Assembly (NCBI RefSeq): GCF_009687845.1
Contig: NZ_BLAD01000057.1
Span: 56,440 to 120,439, forward strand
Length of the DNA stretch: 64,000 nucleotides
Source: Acrocarpospora corrugata
Lineage (GTDB): Bacteria > Actinomycetota > Actinomycetes > Streptosporangiales > Streptosporangiaceae
Direction: 5' to 3'
Shown: piece by piece, positions 46,237 through 55,344 of the stretch
Layout: each line of letters opens with the position of its first letter
Position numbering within the stretch: position 1 is the stretch's first letter
Notes under the pieces: model-generated
Database searches by the model: none
Told to the model about the DNA's origin: nothing
What the model saw: only the letters and a program-made list of their open reading frames with translations
Translations under genes and position numbers: made by a program

Positions 46237-47536
46237 GCCCGGCGGGGACCTCGCGGTCGGCATAAAGGCCGGCATCCAGGCCGGCATCCAGGCCGGCATC
46301 CAGGCCGGCATCCAGGCCGGCATCCAGGCCGGCATCCAGGCCGGCATCCAGGCCGGCTCTGCGGTCGGCTTCGTGGTCGGCCGGACTGGCGGCCGGGCGG
46401 AGGGGCAGGGTGACGGTCACCCGGAGGCCGCCCCTGTCGAGGGCTTTGGCGTCGGCGGTGCCGCCGTGGGCGCGGGCGACCGCGCGGACGATGGACAGGC
46501 CGAGGCCCGCGCCCTTGGCCGAGCCGGTGCGGTCGGCCGCCAGCCGGCGGAAGGGCTCGAAGAGGGCGGGCACCTGGGCGGGGGCGATCACCGGGCCGGT
46601 GTTCTCCACGGTGACGAAGGCGCCCATCGCGTCCGAGCCGGTCCGGACGCTCACCACGCCCCGATCGTCGTTGTACTTGACCGCGTTGTCCACCAGGTTG
46701 GCGATCATGCGTTCCAGCAGGACGGCGTCGCCGGCGCAGGGCGCGGGACGCCAGCCGCGCGGCCGGGGCAGCCGGTGCGCCAGCAGCGCGGGTTCGGACA
46801 GGTCGCGCAGGTCCACGGGCTGCCGGGTGAGCAGCTCGCGCTCGCTGTGGGCCAGCGTGAGCAGGCCCTCGATCAGCTGTTCCTGGCGGGAGTTGGCGGC
46901 CAGCAACTCGTCCCGGATCGGGCGCAGCGCGCGCGGCACCACCGGGTCCGCCATGCCGACCTGGAGCAGCGCCCGGTTGATCGCGAGCGGGGTCTTGAGC
47001 TCGTGCGAGGCGTTGGCGACGAAGCGGCGCTGGGTGTCGAAGGCCTGGTCGAGGCGTTCCAGCATGGAGTCGAAGGTGTCGGCCAGGTCCTTGATCTCGT
47101 CGCGCGGGCCGTCCATCGAGATGCGCTGGTGGAGGGTGCTGCCGGAGAGGCGGCGCGCGGTCTCGGTGACGGTGAGCAGGGGGGCCAGGGCGCGCCCGGC
47201 GATGATCCAGCCGATCGCCAGCCCGGCCAGGCCGATCAGCGCGGTGGCCAGGATGGACCACTGCAGCAGGGAGCTGGTGACCAGGTCGACGTAGCGGGTC
47301 ATCTCGTCTTTGACCGCGGTCTGGATGTAGTAGATCCGGTCCGGTAGCAGTGGCGGCGGCGCTCCGGGGTTGTCGATCACGCCCTTCACCGGGGGCAGTT
47401 TGAAGGTGAACCGCTGGGTCAGGATCTGGTTGACCATGAGGTAGTTGATGGTCATCAGGACGCCGGTGGTGAGGAAGAGCAGGCTGCCGTACACGACGGT
47501 CAGCCGCCAGCGGACCGGCAGCTTGTGGCCGTTCAC
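46211..47536 (-). CDS. Sensor histidine kinase with (GLDA)7 C-terminal tail
   Basis: 441 residues. TM1 (LTVVYGSLLFLTTGVLMTINYLM), a short periplasmic loop, TM2 (LLQWSILATALIGLAGLAIGWIIAG), HAMP, the H-box VANASHELKTPLAINR, and ATPase boxes (LVDNAVKYND, GAGLGLSIVRAV). The protein then runs into seven G-L-D-A repeats encoded by a perfect 12-bp tandem repeat. GTG 47536 overlaps the response regulator stop (GTGA). The 3' end overlaps the WYL gene by 26 nt. With the regulator it probably controls the adjacent ABC efflux operon. The tail is probably dispensable and length-variable (inference). Confidence 0.88.
   Translation of the reverse strand: MNGHKLPVRWRLTVVYGSLLFLTTGVLMTINYLMVNQILTQRFTFKLPPVKGVIDNPGAPPPLLPDRIYYIQTAVKDEMTRYVDLVTSSLLQWSILATALIGLAGLAIGWIIAGRALAPLLTVTETARRLSGSTLHQRISMDGPRDEIKDLADTFDSMLERLDQAFDTQRRFVANASHELKTPLAINRALLQVGMADPVVPRALRPIRDELLAANSRQEQLIEGLLTLAHSERELLTRQPVDLRDLSEPALLAHRLPRPRGWRPAPCAGDAVLLERMIANLVDNAVKYNDDRGVVSVRTGSDAMGAFVTVENTGPVIAPAQVPALFEPFRRLAADRTGSAKGAGLGLSIVRAVARAHGGTADAKALDRGGLRVTVTLPLRPAASPADHEADRRAGLDAGLDAGLDAGLDAGLDAGLDAGLDAGLYADREVPAGLSRAPDRG
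46271..46354. repeat. Seven perfect 12-bp tandem repeats
   Basis: GGCATCCAGGCC repeated seven times without a mismatch, 84 bp in all. On the minus strand it encodes (GLDA)7 in the histidine kinase tail. Since 12 is a multiple of 3, copy-number change would not shift the frame. Confidence 0.97.
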
Positions 47537-48186
47537 AGCCGGTATCCCGCGCCGGTCACGGTCTCGATGACCGCCGGGCTGCCGAGTTTCTTGCGCAGGG
47601 TCATGACCGTCACCCGGACCGAGTTGGTGAAGTAGCTGATGTTCTCGTCCCAGGCCTTCTCCAGCAGGTCCTCCGCGCTGACGACGTTGCCGCCGGCGCG
47701 CAGCAGGACCTCCAGGACGGCGAACTCCTTCGGGCTGAGCGCGACATACCTGCCGTCCCTGAAGACTTCGCGCCGGGCCGGGTCGAGGGTGACCCCGGCC
47801 CGGGACAGCACCGGCGGAACCGCCAGCGGGGTGCGCCGGGCCAGTGCCCGCAGCCGGGCCACCAGCTCCGGGAAGTCGAAGGGTTTCGGCAGGTAGTCGT
47901 CCGCGCCCAGGGTCAGCCCCTCGACCTTGGAGCGCAGGTCGCCTGAGGCGGTCAGCATGATGATCCGGGCGGTCACCCGCCCGGCGACGAGGCGGCGGCA
48001 CACCTCGTCGCCGTGCACCGACGGCAGATCCCGGTCCAGGACGATCACGTCGTAGTCGTGGGTGGTCGCCCGTTCCAGCGCGGCGTCCCCGTCGTAGACG
48101 ACGTCCACCGCCATCGTCTCCCGGCGCAGACCGGCCGCCACCACGTCGGCCAGCACCCGTTCGTCTTCGGCAATCAGCACCCGCAT
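47533..48186 (-). CDS. OmpR-family response regulator
   Basis: 217 residues. The receiver has the acidic pair E8/D9 (IAEDER), phospho-acceptor D51 (VIVLDRDLP) and the switch Lys in LPKPF; a winged helix (YVALSPKEFAVLEVLLRAGGNVVSAEDLLEKAWDENISYFTNSVRVTVMTLRKKL) follows. ATG 48186 is preferred over 48195, which is only 1 nt from GGGAG. It precedes the sensor kinase with a GTGA overlap and follows the ABC permease gene by 35 nt, so the two-component pair and transporter are probably one operon. Confidence 0.93.
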   Translation of the reverse strand: MRVLIAEDERVLADVVAAGLRRETMAVDVVYDGDAALERATTHDYDVIVLDRDLPSVHGDEVCRRLVAGRVTARIIMLTASGDLRSKVEGLTLGADDYLPKPFDFPELVARLRALARRTPLAVPPVLSRAGVTLDPARREVFRDGRYVALSPKEFAVLEVLLRAGGNVVSAEDLLEKAWDENISYFTNSVRVTVMTLRKKLGSPAVIETVTGAGYRL

Positions 48187-48221
48187 GGGGCACATACTCC
48201 CGTCAGTCGGTTAAACAGGGC

Positions 48222-49412
48222 CTAAGCGGCGCTGAGGGCGAGCGTGGGAGACATTCGGGCCGCCCGCATCGCGGGATATATCCCGGCCACTGTGCCGACC
48301 AGCAGCGTCGCTCCCAGGCCGCCGCCGAGCGCCCACGGGGGCACTACGGCGGGCAGGTCCCGCCAGGCCGCGTAGCCGACCGTGACCAGCGTGCCGAGCA
48401 GCGCGCCCGCCACCCCGCCGAGGGCGGACAGCAGCAGGGACTCGGTCAGGAACTGGCCGCGCACCTGGCCCTTGGTCGCCCCCAGCGAGCGGCGCAGGCC
48501 GATCTCCCGCCGCCGTTCCAGCACCGAGATGACCATCGTGTTGGCCACCCCGACACCGCCGACCAGCAGCGCCACCGCGCCGATGCCCAGCAGCAGGTTG
48601 GTGAACGCGCCGTCCGCCGCCGCCCGCGCCGCCAGCGCGTCGGACGGACGGCTGACCGTGACCTCCTCCGGATGCTCCGGATTGGCGGTGCGCGGCAGCA
48701 CCTCCCGCACCTGTGCCACGGCCGACTCCTCGGAGCGGGTGTAGATCGTGGTCGGATAGCCCTCATACCGCAGGTACGCCCCTGCCGCCGCGTACCCGAT
48801 CAACGCGGAACGGTCGATCTCCGGGGCCAGCGGCGCGGAGTCCAGGACGCCGGTCACCGTCCACCACTGGCCTTTGATCCACACCTGGTGCCCGACCCGC
48901 AGGCCCAGCCGCTGGGCCGCGACCGAGCCGAGCACCACGGCACGCTGGGCGGCCGTCGCCTCGTTCAGCCAGGCGCCGTGCCGTACCGCGCCCCGCAGGG
49001 CGTCCAGCAGGTCGAGCGAGGCCGCCCGGACGGCCAGGCCGCCGGTCTGGGTGGCCGGGATGCGGTCGCTGCGGAACACCGGCTCGCCGGTGTCGCCGGT
49101 CGAACCGGCGGTGAGCACCGGGCCGATCCGGCGGACCATGGCCAGGGACTCCTCCGGCAGGTTGGCGGCATCGCCGAACAGGGTCTGGCCGGGCGTCACC
49201 CGCAGCAGGTTGGTGCCCAGTTCGTCGAGTTCGGCGAGCAGGCGGGCCTTGCTGGAGGAGGAGATGCCGACCACGGCCACCATGGTGGCGATGCCGATCG
49301 CGATGCCCAGCGCCGACAGGATCACCCGGGCCGGGCGGGCGCGCAGCCCGGAGGCGCCCACCCGGACCTGGTCGCCCCAGGCGAGCCGTCCCGGCCTCAG
49401 CCGGTCAGCCAT
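48222..49412 (-). CDS. MacB/FtsX-type ABC transporter permease
   Basis: 396 residues. An N-terminal helix ([20 protein letters not shown]), a large extracytoplasmic MacB-type domain and three C-terminal helices ([76 protein letters not shown]) make the four-helix topology of type VII ABC permeases. It overlaps the ATPase gene by 8 nt. The cytoplasmic [18 protein letters not shown] block contacts the ATPase. Expected role: energising export or extraction of a hydrophobic compound or antimicrobial, together with the adaptor protein. Confidence 0.9.
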   Translation of the reverse strand: MADRLRPGRLAWGDQVRVGASGLRARPARVILSALGIAIGIATMVAVVGISSSSKARLLAELDELGTNLLRVTPGQTLFGDAANLPEESLAMVRRIGPVLTAGSTGDTGEPVFRSDRIPATQTGGLAVRAASLDLLDALRGAVRHGAWLNEATAAQRAVVLGSVAAQRLGLRVGHQVWIKGQWWTVTGVLDSAPLAPEIDRSALIGYAAAGAYLRYEGYPTTIYTRSEESAVAQVREVLPRTANPEHPEEVTVSRPSDALAARAAADGAFTNLLLGIGAVALLVGGVGVANTMVISVLERRREIGLRRSLGATKGQVRGQFLTESLLLSALGGVAGALLGTLVTVGYAAWRDLPAVVPPWALGGGLGATLLVGTVAGIYPAMRAARMSPTLALSAA

Positions 49413-50085
49413 GCGCCACCTCCCGCACGATCCGGCCGTCCCGCAACCGGATCCGCCGCGGCGCGGCGGCGGCCACGTCGTTGTCGTGCGTGATGATCGC
49501 GACCGTGGTCCCGGCCGCGTTGAGCTCGCGCAGGATCTCCAGCACGTCCGCGCCGGACGCCGAGTCCAGGTTCCCGGTCGGTTCGTCGGCCAGCAGCAGC
49601 GACGGCTCCCCGACGACCGCCCTGGCCACCGCCACCCGCTGCCGCTCACCCCCCGACAGCTGCGCGGGCCGGTGATCGAGCCGATGCCCCAGCCCGACCC
49701 GCTTCAGCGCCTCGGCCGCCCGCTCCCGCCGCTCCCGCCTGGGCACTCCCGAGTACAGGAGCCCGTCGGCGACGTTGTCCAGCGCCGCAAAGCCGTCGGA
49801 CAGGTGAAACGACTGAAACACGAACCCGATATGCCGGGACCGCAGCGCCGACAACTCCCGATCGGACAACTTGGCCACGTCATACCCGGCGATCCGCACA
49901 ATCCCCGACGAAGGCCGATCAAGCGTCCCGATCAGATGAAGCATGGTGGACTTCCCCGACCCCGAAGGCCCGACAATCGCCACCAGCTCCCCACCCCCCA
50001 CTTCCAAATCGACCCCACGCAACGCGTGCACATCCCCCGGATAGGTCTTCGTGGCACCCACCAACTCGATAACCGGCGCGTTCAT
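49405..50085 (-). CDS. ABC transporter ATP-binding protein (MacB/LolD type)
   Basis: 226 residues. Walker [10 protein letters not shown], signature [16 protein letters not shown], Walker [14 protein letters not shown], and the switch His in IITHD are present. ATG 50085 is preferred (GGGGTGGGG upstream) over the longer frame at 50100. It forms a homodimer with the permease. It belongs to the operon lipoprotein, adaptor, ATPase, permease, regulator and kinase. Confidence 0.92.
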   Translation of the reverse strand: MNAPVIELVGATKTYPGDVHALRGVDLEVGGGELVAIVGPSGSGKSTMLHLIGTLDRPSSGIVRIAGYDVAKLSDRELSALRSRHIGFVFQSFHLSDGFAALDNVADGLLYSGVPRRERRERAAEALKRVGLGHRLDHRPAQLSGGERQRVAVARAVVGEPSLLLADEPTGNLDSASGADVLEILRELNAAGTTVAIITHDNDVAAAAPRRIRLRDGRIVREVAHG

Positions 50086-50227
50086 CGCCCCACCCCCCAC
50101 TCCGGCTTGGCCGCGCCTGTGTCTGGACTGACGAACGCAGGGAGCGCAGCGACCGGAGAGAGGAGGGAAGACACAGGCTCCCCAGCGGCCAAGCCCGCCG
50201 AGCCGGAGGCTCGGCCATAAACACAGC

Positions 50228-51262
50228 TCATGTGGCTGGGACCTCGACTTTCATGCCTTCGGTCAGGCCTTCGCCGGTGATTTCGACCTGGCCGGAGGCG
50301 AACAGTCCGGTTTCGACGGCGACGATTCCGGTGCCGGCGACCTGGATGCCGTAGCCGCCTTCGCGGAGGGCGAGGAGGGCTTCGACGGGGACCGAGAGGA
50401 CGTTTTCGCGGCGTTCGCTCTGCAGGTCGACGGTGACCGGGGCCTGGTCGAGGCGGCCGAGTCTGCCCTCGGCGGTGACCTCGACGTCGATGGTGGATTC
50501 GCCGCCGTCCTGGGCGGGGGGTTCGGCCACCGTGCCGATCGCGGTGATGGTGCCCTTCGCGGTGCCGCCGGACGGGATCTCCAGGGTGACCTTCGCCCCC
50601 AGCCGGGCCAGTTGCTGGTCGGAGGCGGGCAGGTCGATGTGCACGACCCGTTTGGTGCTGGTCGTGGTCACCACCGACTGGCCGGCCCGGTCGCCCTTCT
50701 CGGCGGTGACCTCGGCGATCCGGACCGGGCCCGAGGCGATGATGACCTGGCTCGCGTCCACCGTGCCGGTCTCGGCCAGGTTGCGGTCGTCCTGCCAGTC
50801 CCGTACGGCCCGCGCGGTGACCCACGAGAAGTACTCGTCCACCGTCCCCGGCTCGTACCCGAGCGCCGCCAGGTTCCGTTCGAGCTGCTCGACGTCCTTG
50901 CCCTCGAAACCCTGCGACAGGGCCCGGTACATCGGGATCGATCCGTACAGCAGACTCACCGGGCGTCCGTCCACCGAATACAGCCAGCCGCCGCGCCGGA
51001 CCACCCTGCCCTCGGCCCTGGTCCTGGTCACCGTGCCGGTGGCCTGGTTGGGGAGGATTCGGCGGCCGGCGTACCCGAGGGTGCCGTCCACCGTCTTGCT
51101 GTCCACCAGGTCGGAGCGGGTGATCTCGGCGGTCGCGTTCGGCGGCGGGCCGGCCGACTCCGACGGGGCGCCGGCCGCGCCGGACAGGGAGGCCGCCGCC
51201 ACACCTCCGCCCGCCAGGGCGAGGGCGGCGACCGCGCCGGCGAGCAGGCCGCGACGCCTCAC
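50228..51262 (-). CDS. Efflux adaptor (membrane-fusion-like) protein with peptidoglycan-binding domain
   Basis: 344 residues. A single N-terminal membrane helix or signal anchor ([24 protein letters not shown]), then an adaptor scaffold with a peptidoglycan_binding_1 insert ([35 protein letters not shown]), lipoyl/barrel-sandwich strands and a membrane-proximal [18 protein letters not shown] block. This layout is the MacA-like adaptor of Gram-positive actinobacteria. GTG 51262 overlaps the lipoprotein stop (GTGA). A 127-nt gap separates it from the ATPase gene; still the same strand and probably one operon. Confidence 0.85.
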   Translation of the reverse strand: MRRRGLLAGAVAALALAGGGVAAASLSGAAGAPSESAGPPPNATAEITRSDLVDSKTVDGTLGYAGRRILPNQATGTVTRTRAEGRVVRRGGWLYSVDGRPVSLLYGSIPMYRALSQGFEGKDVEQLERNLAALGYEPGTVDEYFSWVTARAVRDWQDDRNLAETGTVDASQVIIASGPVRIAEVTAEKGDRAGQSVVTTTSTKRVVHIDLPASDQQLARLGAKVTLEIPSGGTAKGTITAIGTVAEPPAQDGGESTIDVEVTAEGRLGRLDQAPVTVDLQSERRENVLSVPVEALLALREGGYGIQVAGTGIVAVETGLFASGQVEITGEGLTEGMKVEVPAT

Positions 51263-51819
51263 TGGCCGCCGCCGCCGCCGCCGCCGGGTCCGCCGACGCC
51301 GCCGGATCCGCCGGGTCCGTTCCCCATCAGGGGGCGGCAGATCTCCATGGCCTTCTTCGTGGTGGGCGACTCCGGGTCCATGCCGGGGCCGCCCATCTTG
51401 ACCCGGCCGCCCTCCACCTGCGGGTCGGGCATGTCGACGCCGTTGTCGCGCATGCACTGCGCGAATTTCATCATCGAGTCCTGCAGCTTGCCGTCGTCGA
51501 CCTTCTTGGCGTCGATGACCGGCTGGTACTGCTCGCAGGCCTTGAGCGCCTTCTCGGTGACCGCCTCCTGGCCTTTCTTCTGCCGGATCATCACCTGGTT
51601 GCCGCCCGGCTCGGGGTCGGGCATGTCGACGCCGTTCTCCCGCATGCACTGGGCGAACTTGAGCGCGTCGCCGCTGCTGGTGGGGGACGGCGCGGCCGTC
51701 GCGGAGGTGGTGGCGCCGGCCGCGGAGGCGATGCCGGTCTCGGGGGCCTGGCTCCCGCAGGCGGCCAGGAAGAGCGGGATCGCGACCAGCGCGGCGATTC
51801 TGAGTCCTTTTTCTGCCAT
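51259..51819 (-). CDS. Lipoprotein with two duplicated Cys-containing repeats
   Basis: 186 residues. The signal peptide ends in the lipobox LAAC (C21), so it is membrane-tethered on the outer face. Two internal copies of KFAQCMR(E/D)NGVDMPDP occur about 65 residues apart, each with a downstream Cys that could form a disulfide. The C-terminus is Gly-rich. The family is frequent in actinomycetes and typically precedes the MacA/MacB-like genes. It starts the operon; its role is probably substrate capture or sensing (inference). Confidence 0.85.
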   Translation of the reverse strand: MAEKGLRIAALVAIPLFLAACGSQAPETGIASAAGATTSATAAPSPTSSGDALKFAQCMRENGVDMPDPEPGGNQVMIRQKKGQEAVTEKALKACEQYQPVIDAKKVDDGKLQDSMMKFAQCMRDNGVDMPDPQVEGGRVKMGGPGMDPESPTTKKAMEICRPLMGNGPGGSGGVGGPGGGGGGGQ

Positions 51820-51894
51820 GGCAAATGTATAGAAGGACCCCGTTAAACATGCGCTAAGCGAATTTGTTTATGCGTTTCTTACCCGGGAATCAGG

Positions 51895-51928
51895 AAAGGC
51901 CCGCCGCAAGGGAGTACGGCAGGCCTTT
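51895..51928 (-). terminator. Hairpin after the membrane-tethered protease gene
   Basis: Arms AAAGGCCCGCCG (51895-51906) and CGGCAGGCCTTT (51917-51928) pair with one mismatch around a 10-nt loop. It ends transcription of the protease gene before the efflux operon promoter. Confidence 0.7.
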
Positions 51929-51938
51929 CGCGTTTTAT

Positions 51939-53618
51939 TCAGGCCCCCGGAGGCCGGTTGCCGAGCTGGCGGCGGAGCTCGGCGAGCTCCCGTTCCAGGT
52001 CGGCGACCTCACGCGGCTGCGGTTGCTGCTGCTGCGCGTAGGGGTCGGCTGGACGACCGTACTGCGCGGGGCGGACATATTGCGTGGCGTCGCTCACCGG
52101 TTCCGGCGACGACGGCAACGCGTACGGCTGCATGTGCTGGAGGTAGGGCGACGGCGGGACGTACTGCGGCGCCTGGTGACCGTACGAGACGGACGTCCGC
52201 GACCGGCGGCCGCGCTTGACCAGCACCCTGAGCAGGACCAGGCCGACCACGACGGCGAGCAGCACGCCCCCGCCGACCAGCACCCAGAACATGATCGGCT
52301 GCGGCGACTCGTCCTTGCCGGAGGAGATCCCCTGCTGCGACTCGGTGATGTACTTCGCCACATACGGGTGGTTCGGGTGGAGCGCCTGCACCTCCCGGAA
52401 CTTCGGCAGCGCCTCCGCGTAGTGGCGCTTGAAGAACGAGTCGAGCGCGGCGTTGTACTCGGTCGTGGTGAGCGCCGCCGCCGGCTTGATGTTCTTCTCG
52501 TTGAGCTTCTCCTTGATGATGCTGACCGGCAGCACGAAGCTCTCGTTCTCCGACGCCTCGCCGCCCTCGCTGACGGTGCCGGCGATCAGCATGCCGATCA
52601 CCTTGCCCTCCCGGCTGAACACCGGGCCGCCCGAGTTGCCGTGATACGACGGCGCCTGGGTCTGGATGTACGGCACACCCTCCTGGGTGCTCCGCTTGGC
52701 GTTGTACGGCCCTTCGGTGAGCGCCGGCTCCAGCTTGGACTCCAGGCTGAAGAACGGGGTGTTGGTGACCAGCCCGGGGAAGCCGCTGATGTACAGCGTC
52801 GTCCCGGTCTGCACGTCGGAGTCCTCCCCGAGCGGCAGCGTCGGCAGATTCTGCTGGCCGTTCACCTTGAGCAGCGCGAAATCCTTGCCCGGGTAGCTCT
52901 CGCCGACCGAGACCAGCTCGGCCGGGACCGGCTTGGCGGTCTTGTCCACGCCGCCGCCGGGCAGCGATTGCACCACGGCGATGCTCTTCTGCAAGTTCTC
53001 GATCTTGAGGTGGTTGCTGTTGAAGGTGACGTAGAGCTGCTGGGCCAGCTTCAGCATCTCCTCGTCCGCCTCGAAGCTCCGCAGGTCCGCCAGAACGGTC
53101 TGGGCGTCCTCCTCGGCGAACTTGGTGAGCGCCTGCTGGGCGAAGGTGTCGGCGAGGGCCTGGTCGCTCATCTCGACGCAGTGCGCGCCGGTGACCATGT
53201 ACCCGTCGGGGGTCACCCACCAGCCGGTGCACATGCCGCCGACCTCGGCCTCCACCACCCGGTTCGGCGCGACCGGCCGGATGTACCGGTCGACGTTCGC
53301 GCCCATCCGCTGGAACAGGTACTTGGCGATGCTCTGCTCGTCGTTGGAGATCCTGCCGTTGATCACGGCGTCGGTGGTCTGCTGGACGAGCTGGTTGAAC
53401 GGGCCCTGGTTGATCTCGGGCGTGGGCACGACCACCTGACCGGTGAAGGTGAGGCTGGTGAGCTGGACGGCGGGATGGGTCTTCGCGGCGAGAACCGTGC
53501 CGACGGGAATGTCGTCATCGGCGTATGCGGGAGTCGCCACCGCGAGGACCGTCGCCGTTGCGACGATGATGTTCCTGAGGTTCACAGGTCTAGATGGTGA
53601 TTCAGTGGGCTTGTCCAT
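51939..53618 (-). CDS. Membrane-anchored trypsin-like serine protease
   Basis: 559 residues. Signal peptide (NLRNIIVATATVLAVATPAYA, cleaved about residue 33), a trypsin-like catalytic domain with H146 (VTGAHCVEM), D246 (GKDFALLKV) and S329 (YHGNSGGPVF), a C130-C147 disulfide by position, a transmembrane helix (PIMFWVLVGGGVLLAVVVGLVLLRVL) and a cytoplasmic Pro/Gln/Tyr-rich tail. No PDZ domain. The N-terminal ATG 53618 lacks a clear Shine-Dalgarno; GTG 53585 is the alternative. It is divergent from an ECF sigma factor gene. A quality-control or signal-cleaving role outside the membrane is likely. Confidence 0.85.
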   Translation of the reverse strand: MDKPTESPSRPVNLRNIIVATATVLAVATPAYADDDIPVGTVLAAKTHPAVQLTSLTFTGQVVVPTPEINQGPFNQLVQQTTDAVINGRISNDEQSIAKYLFQRMGANVDRYIRPVAPNRVVEAEVGGMCTGWWVTPDGYMVTGAHCVEMSDQALADTFAQQALTKFAEEDAQTVLADLRSFEADEEMLKLAQQLYVTFNSNHLKIENLQKSIAVVQSLPGGGVDKTAKPVPAELVSVGESYPGKDFALLKVNGQQNLPTLPLGEDSDVQTGTTLYISGFPGLVTNTPFFSLESKLEPALTEGPYNAKRSTQEGVPYIQTQAPSYHGNSGGPVFSREGKVIGMLIAGTVSEGGEASENESFVLPVSIIKEKLNEKNIKPAAALTTTEYNAALDSFFKRHYAEALPKFREVQALHPNHPYVAKYITESQQGISSGKDESPQPIMFWVLVGGGVLLAVVVGLVLLRVLVKRGRRSRTSVSYGHQAPQYVPPSPYLQHMQPYALPSSPEPVSDATQYVRPAQYGRPADPYAQQQQPQPREVADLERELAELRRQLGNRPPGA

Positions 53619-53712
53619 CACTTGTGACTGACTTGGCGGGGATTCCCCGGAAGGGTGCCCGTCGATCGGGCAACAAGGGATGACCTGTCCTTCCGGCAAG
53701 GGAGCCCCTTGC

Positions 53713-54237
53713 ATGATTCCCCCCGCCGTCACGGTCGCCGACCCGGGATTCGGCACCGTCTTCGACGCGCACTACCAGGAAATCCGCCGATATATCGGTC
53801 GGCGGCTGGACCTCGCCGTCGCCGAAGACCTCGCCGCCGAGACCTTCCTCATCGCGTTCCGGCTCCGCCACCGCTTCGACCCCGCCCAGGGCTCGATCCG
53901 CCCCTGGCTGTACGGCATCGCCACCAAACTCATCGGCCGCCACCGCCGCGCCGAACTCCGCCGCTACCGCGCCCTGGCCCGCGCCGGGCCGCCCCCCGGC
54001 GATGACGCGCACGAACAGGTGCTCGACCGCATCACCGCCGTCACCACGGTCGGCCGGCTCTCTGGGGCGCTGGCGGGCCTGTCCAAAGGGGAACGCGACG
54101 TGATCCTGCTCATCGCGTACGGCGGCCTCACCTATCAGGAGGTCGCCGAGGCGCTCGGCGTCGCCTACGGCACGGTGGCCTCCCGGCTCAACCGGGCCAG
54201 AACCAAGCTGCGCGAGTCCCTGGGGGTGCCCGAATGA
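53713..54237 (+). CDS. ECF-type sigma factor
   Basis: 174 residues. Region 2 (YQEIRRYIGRRLDLAVAEDLAAETFLIAF) and region 4 (LAGLSKGERDVILLIAYGGLTYQEVAEALGVAYGTVASRLNRARTKLRE) are complete. ATG 53713 is preferred; GGGAG is 8-9 nt upstream. Its stop overlaps the next gene in ATGA, a pairing known for CU044_5270-type proteins. Divergently transcribed from the protease gene, 94 nt apart; the two may belong to one envelope-stress response (inference). Confidence 0.88.
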   Translation: MIPPAVTVADPGFGTVFDAHYQEIRRYIGRRLDLAVAEDLAAETFLIAFRLRHRFDPAQGSIRPWLYGIATKLIGRHRRAELRRYRALARAGPPPGDDAHEQVLDRITAVTTVGRLSGALAGLSKGERDVILLIAYGGLTYQEVAEALGVAYGTVASRLNRARTKLRESLGVPE

Positions 54238-55295
54238 ACGAGATCGACCTCATCAACAGCGTGATGCCCGACGTGCCCCCCGACGACCCGGTCAGGACCG
54301 CCGAGACCAGAGCCAGAATCCTGGCGGCCCGCCGCCGGCCGCGCTTCGGCTGGCTGGTCCCGGCGATCGCCACCGCCGTGCTCTCCGTCGCCATCGCCGC
54401 CGTGCCCCAGCTGATCCGGCCCGCCGGACCCCACCCGGTGGATCCCGTGGCGGAAGTGGCCGAGCGCGCGTCCGGCAGCCCGGAACCCACCACCGGCCGC
54501 TACTGGCGCGTCGAGTACCAGGAGTACGGCCTGGGACCGCTGCTCACCGGCAACTACCAGAGACTGCGCACGGACGTCGTGGAATGGCGCGGCGCCGGCC
54601 AGCTGATCAGGGAAAACCGGCTCGCCGCCGCCACCCCGCTGGCGGAGGCCGACCGAGTCGCCTGGGAGAACTGCCCCAAGGACTGCCCGTCCCCGCTGAC
54701 CTCCCTTAGCGAGAAGACCAGGTTCGACATCTGGCCGGGCAGCTTCATGGTCCGGAGCGGCCAGGGGCTGGACGTGCGGCCCGCCTGGCCGTCGACCGGC
54801 GTCCCCTCCATGGAATTCCCCGGCGACCCAGCCGAACTCCGCGCCAAGCTGCTCACCTACTACCGCAAACCGCATGAACGGGATGGGGACTCCTACCAGA
54901 TGGACTGGCTGTGGGGCATCAGCGTGAACACGCTGGCCCAGCTGCCGGTCACCCACCAGACGCGGGGAGCCTTCTACCGGCTGCTCGCCGACCTCCCCGG
55001 AGTCCAGGTCCGCGCCGACGCGGACACGGTCGTGCTCACCCGGCCCGAGCAGATGGGCGGCACGATCGACGACCTCGTGATCGACCGCGCCACCGGACGG
55101 GTGGCGGCCCTGCGCGCCTACCGCAAGGCGCCGGGTCCCTTCATCCCCAACGCCCGTGACCTGCCCGGAGAGACGCCCCTCATCGAGATGGTCTTTTCTG
55201 CGGCGGGCTGGACCGACGACAGCCCGAAGATCCCGCCAGGCTGCGAGCCGACGGTGCCGGACCCTCCGACCATCTCGGCGAAGTGCTTCTCCTGA
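54234..55295 (+). CDS. CU044_5270 family protein, sigma-associated membrane protein
   Basis: 353 residues. Residues 1-40 are cytoplasmic, with one transmembrane helix (about 38-58, FGWLVPAIATAVLSVAIAAVP), and an exported domain follows that includes a CPKDCPS motif and a C-terminal pair of cysteines (PPGCEPT and AKCFS). The CU044_5270 family regularly follows ECF sigma genes with a 4-nt ATGA overlap, as here, and is thought to be a regulator or anti-sigma-like partner; that role is inferred. It lacks a zinc anti-sigma motif. Confidence 0.82.
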   Translation: MNEIDLINSVMPDVPPDDPVRTAETRARILAARRRPRFGWLVPAIATAVLSVAIAAVPQLIRPAGPHPVDPVAEVAERASGSPEPTTGRYWRVEYQEYGLGPLLTGNYQRLRTDVVEWRGAGQLIRENRLAAATPLAEADRVAWENCPKDCPSPLTSLSEKTRFDIWPGSFMVRSGQGLDVRPAWPSTGVPSMEFPGDPAELRAKLLTYYRKPHERDGDSYQMDWLWGISVNTLAQLPVTHQTRGAFYRLLADLPGVQVRADADTVVLTRPEQMGGTIDDLVIDRATGRVAALRAYRKAPGPFIPNARDLPGETPLIEMVFSAAGWTDDSPKIPPGCEPTVPDPPTISAKCFS

Positions 55296-55303
55296 CATGA
55301 CGA

Positions 55304-55333
55304 AGGGCGCCGCCCGGCCTCAGGCGGCGCCCT
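55304..55333. terminator. Bidirectional terminator between sigma pair and aceE
   Basis: A perfect 11-bp stem (AGGGCGCCGCC 55304-55314 with GGCGGCGCCCT 55323-55333) and an 8-nt loop, lying between the convergent genes. Confidence 0.85.
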
Positions 55334-55344
55334 CCTTCACGAAC

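Noticed and set aside
46271..46354. CRISPR-like repeat
   Set aside because: Perfect contiguous 12-bp units with no spacers; it encodes the (GLDA)7 tail.
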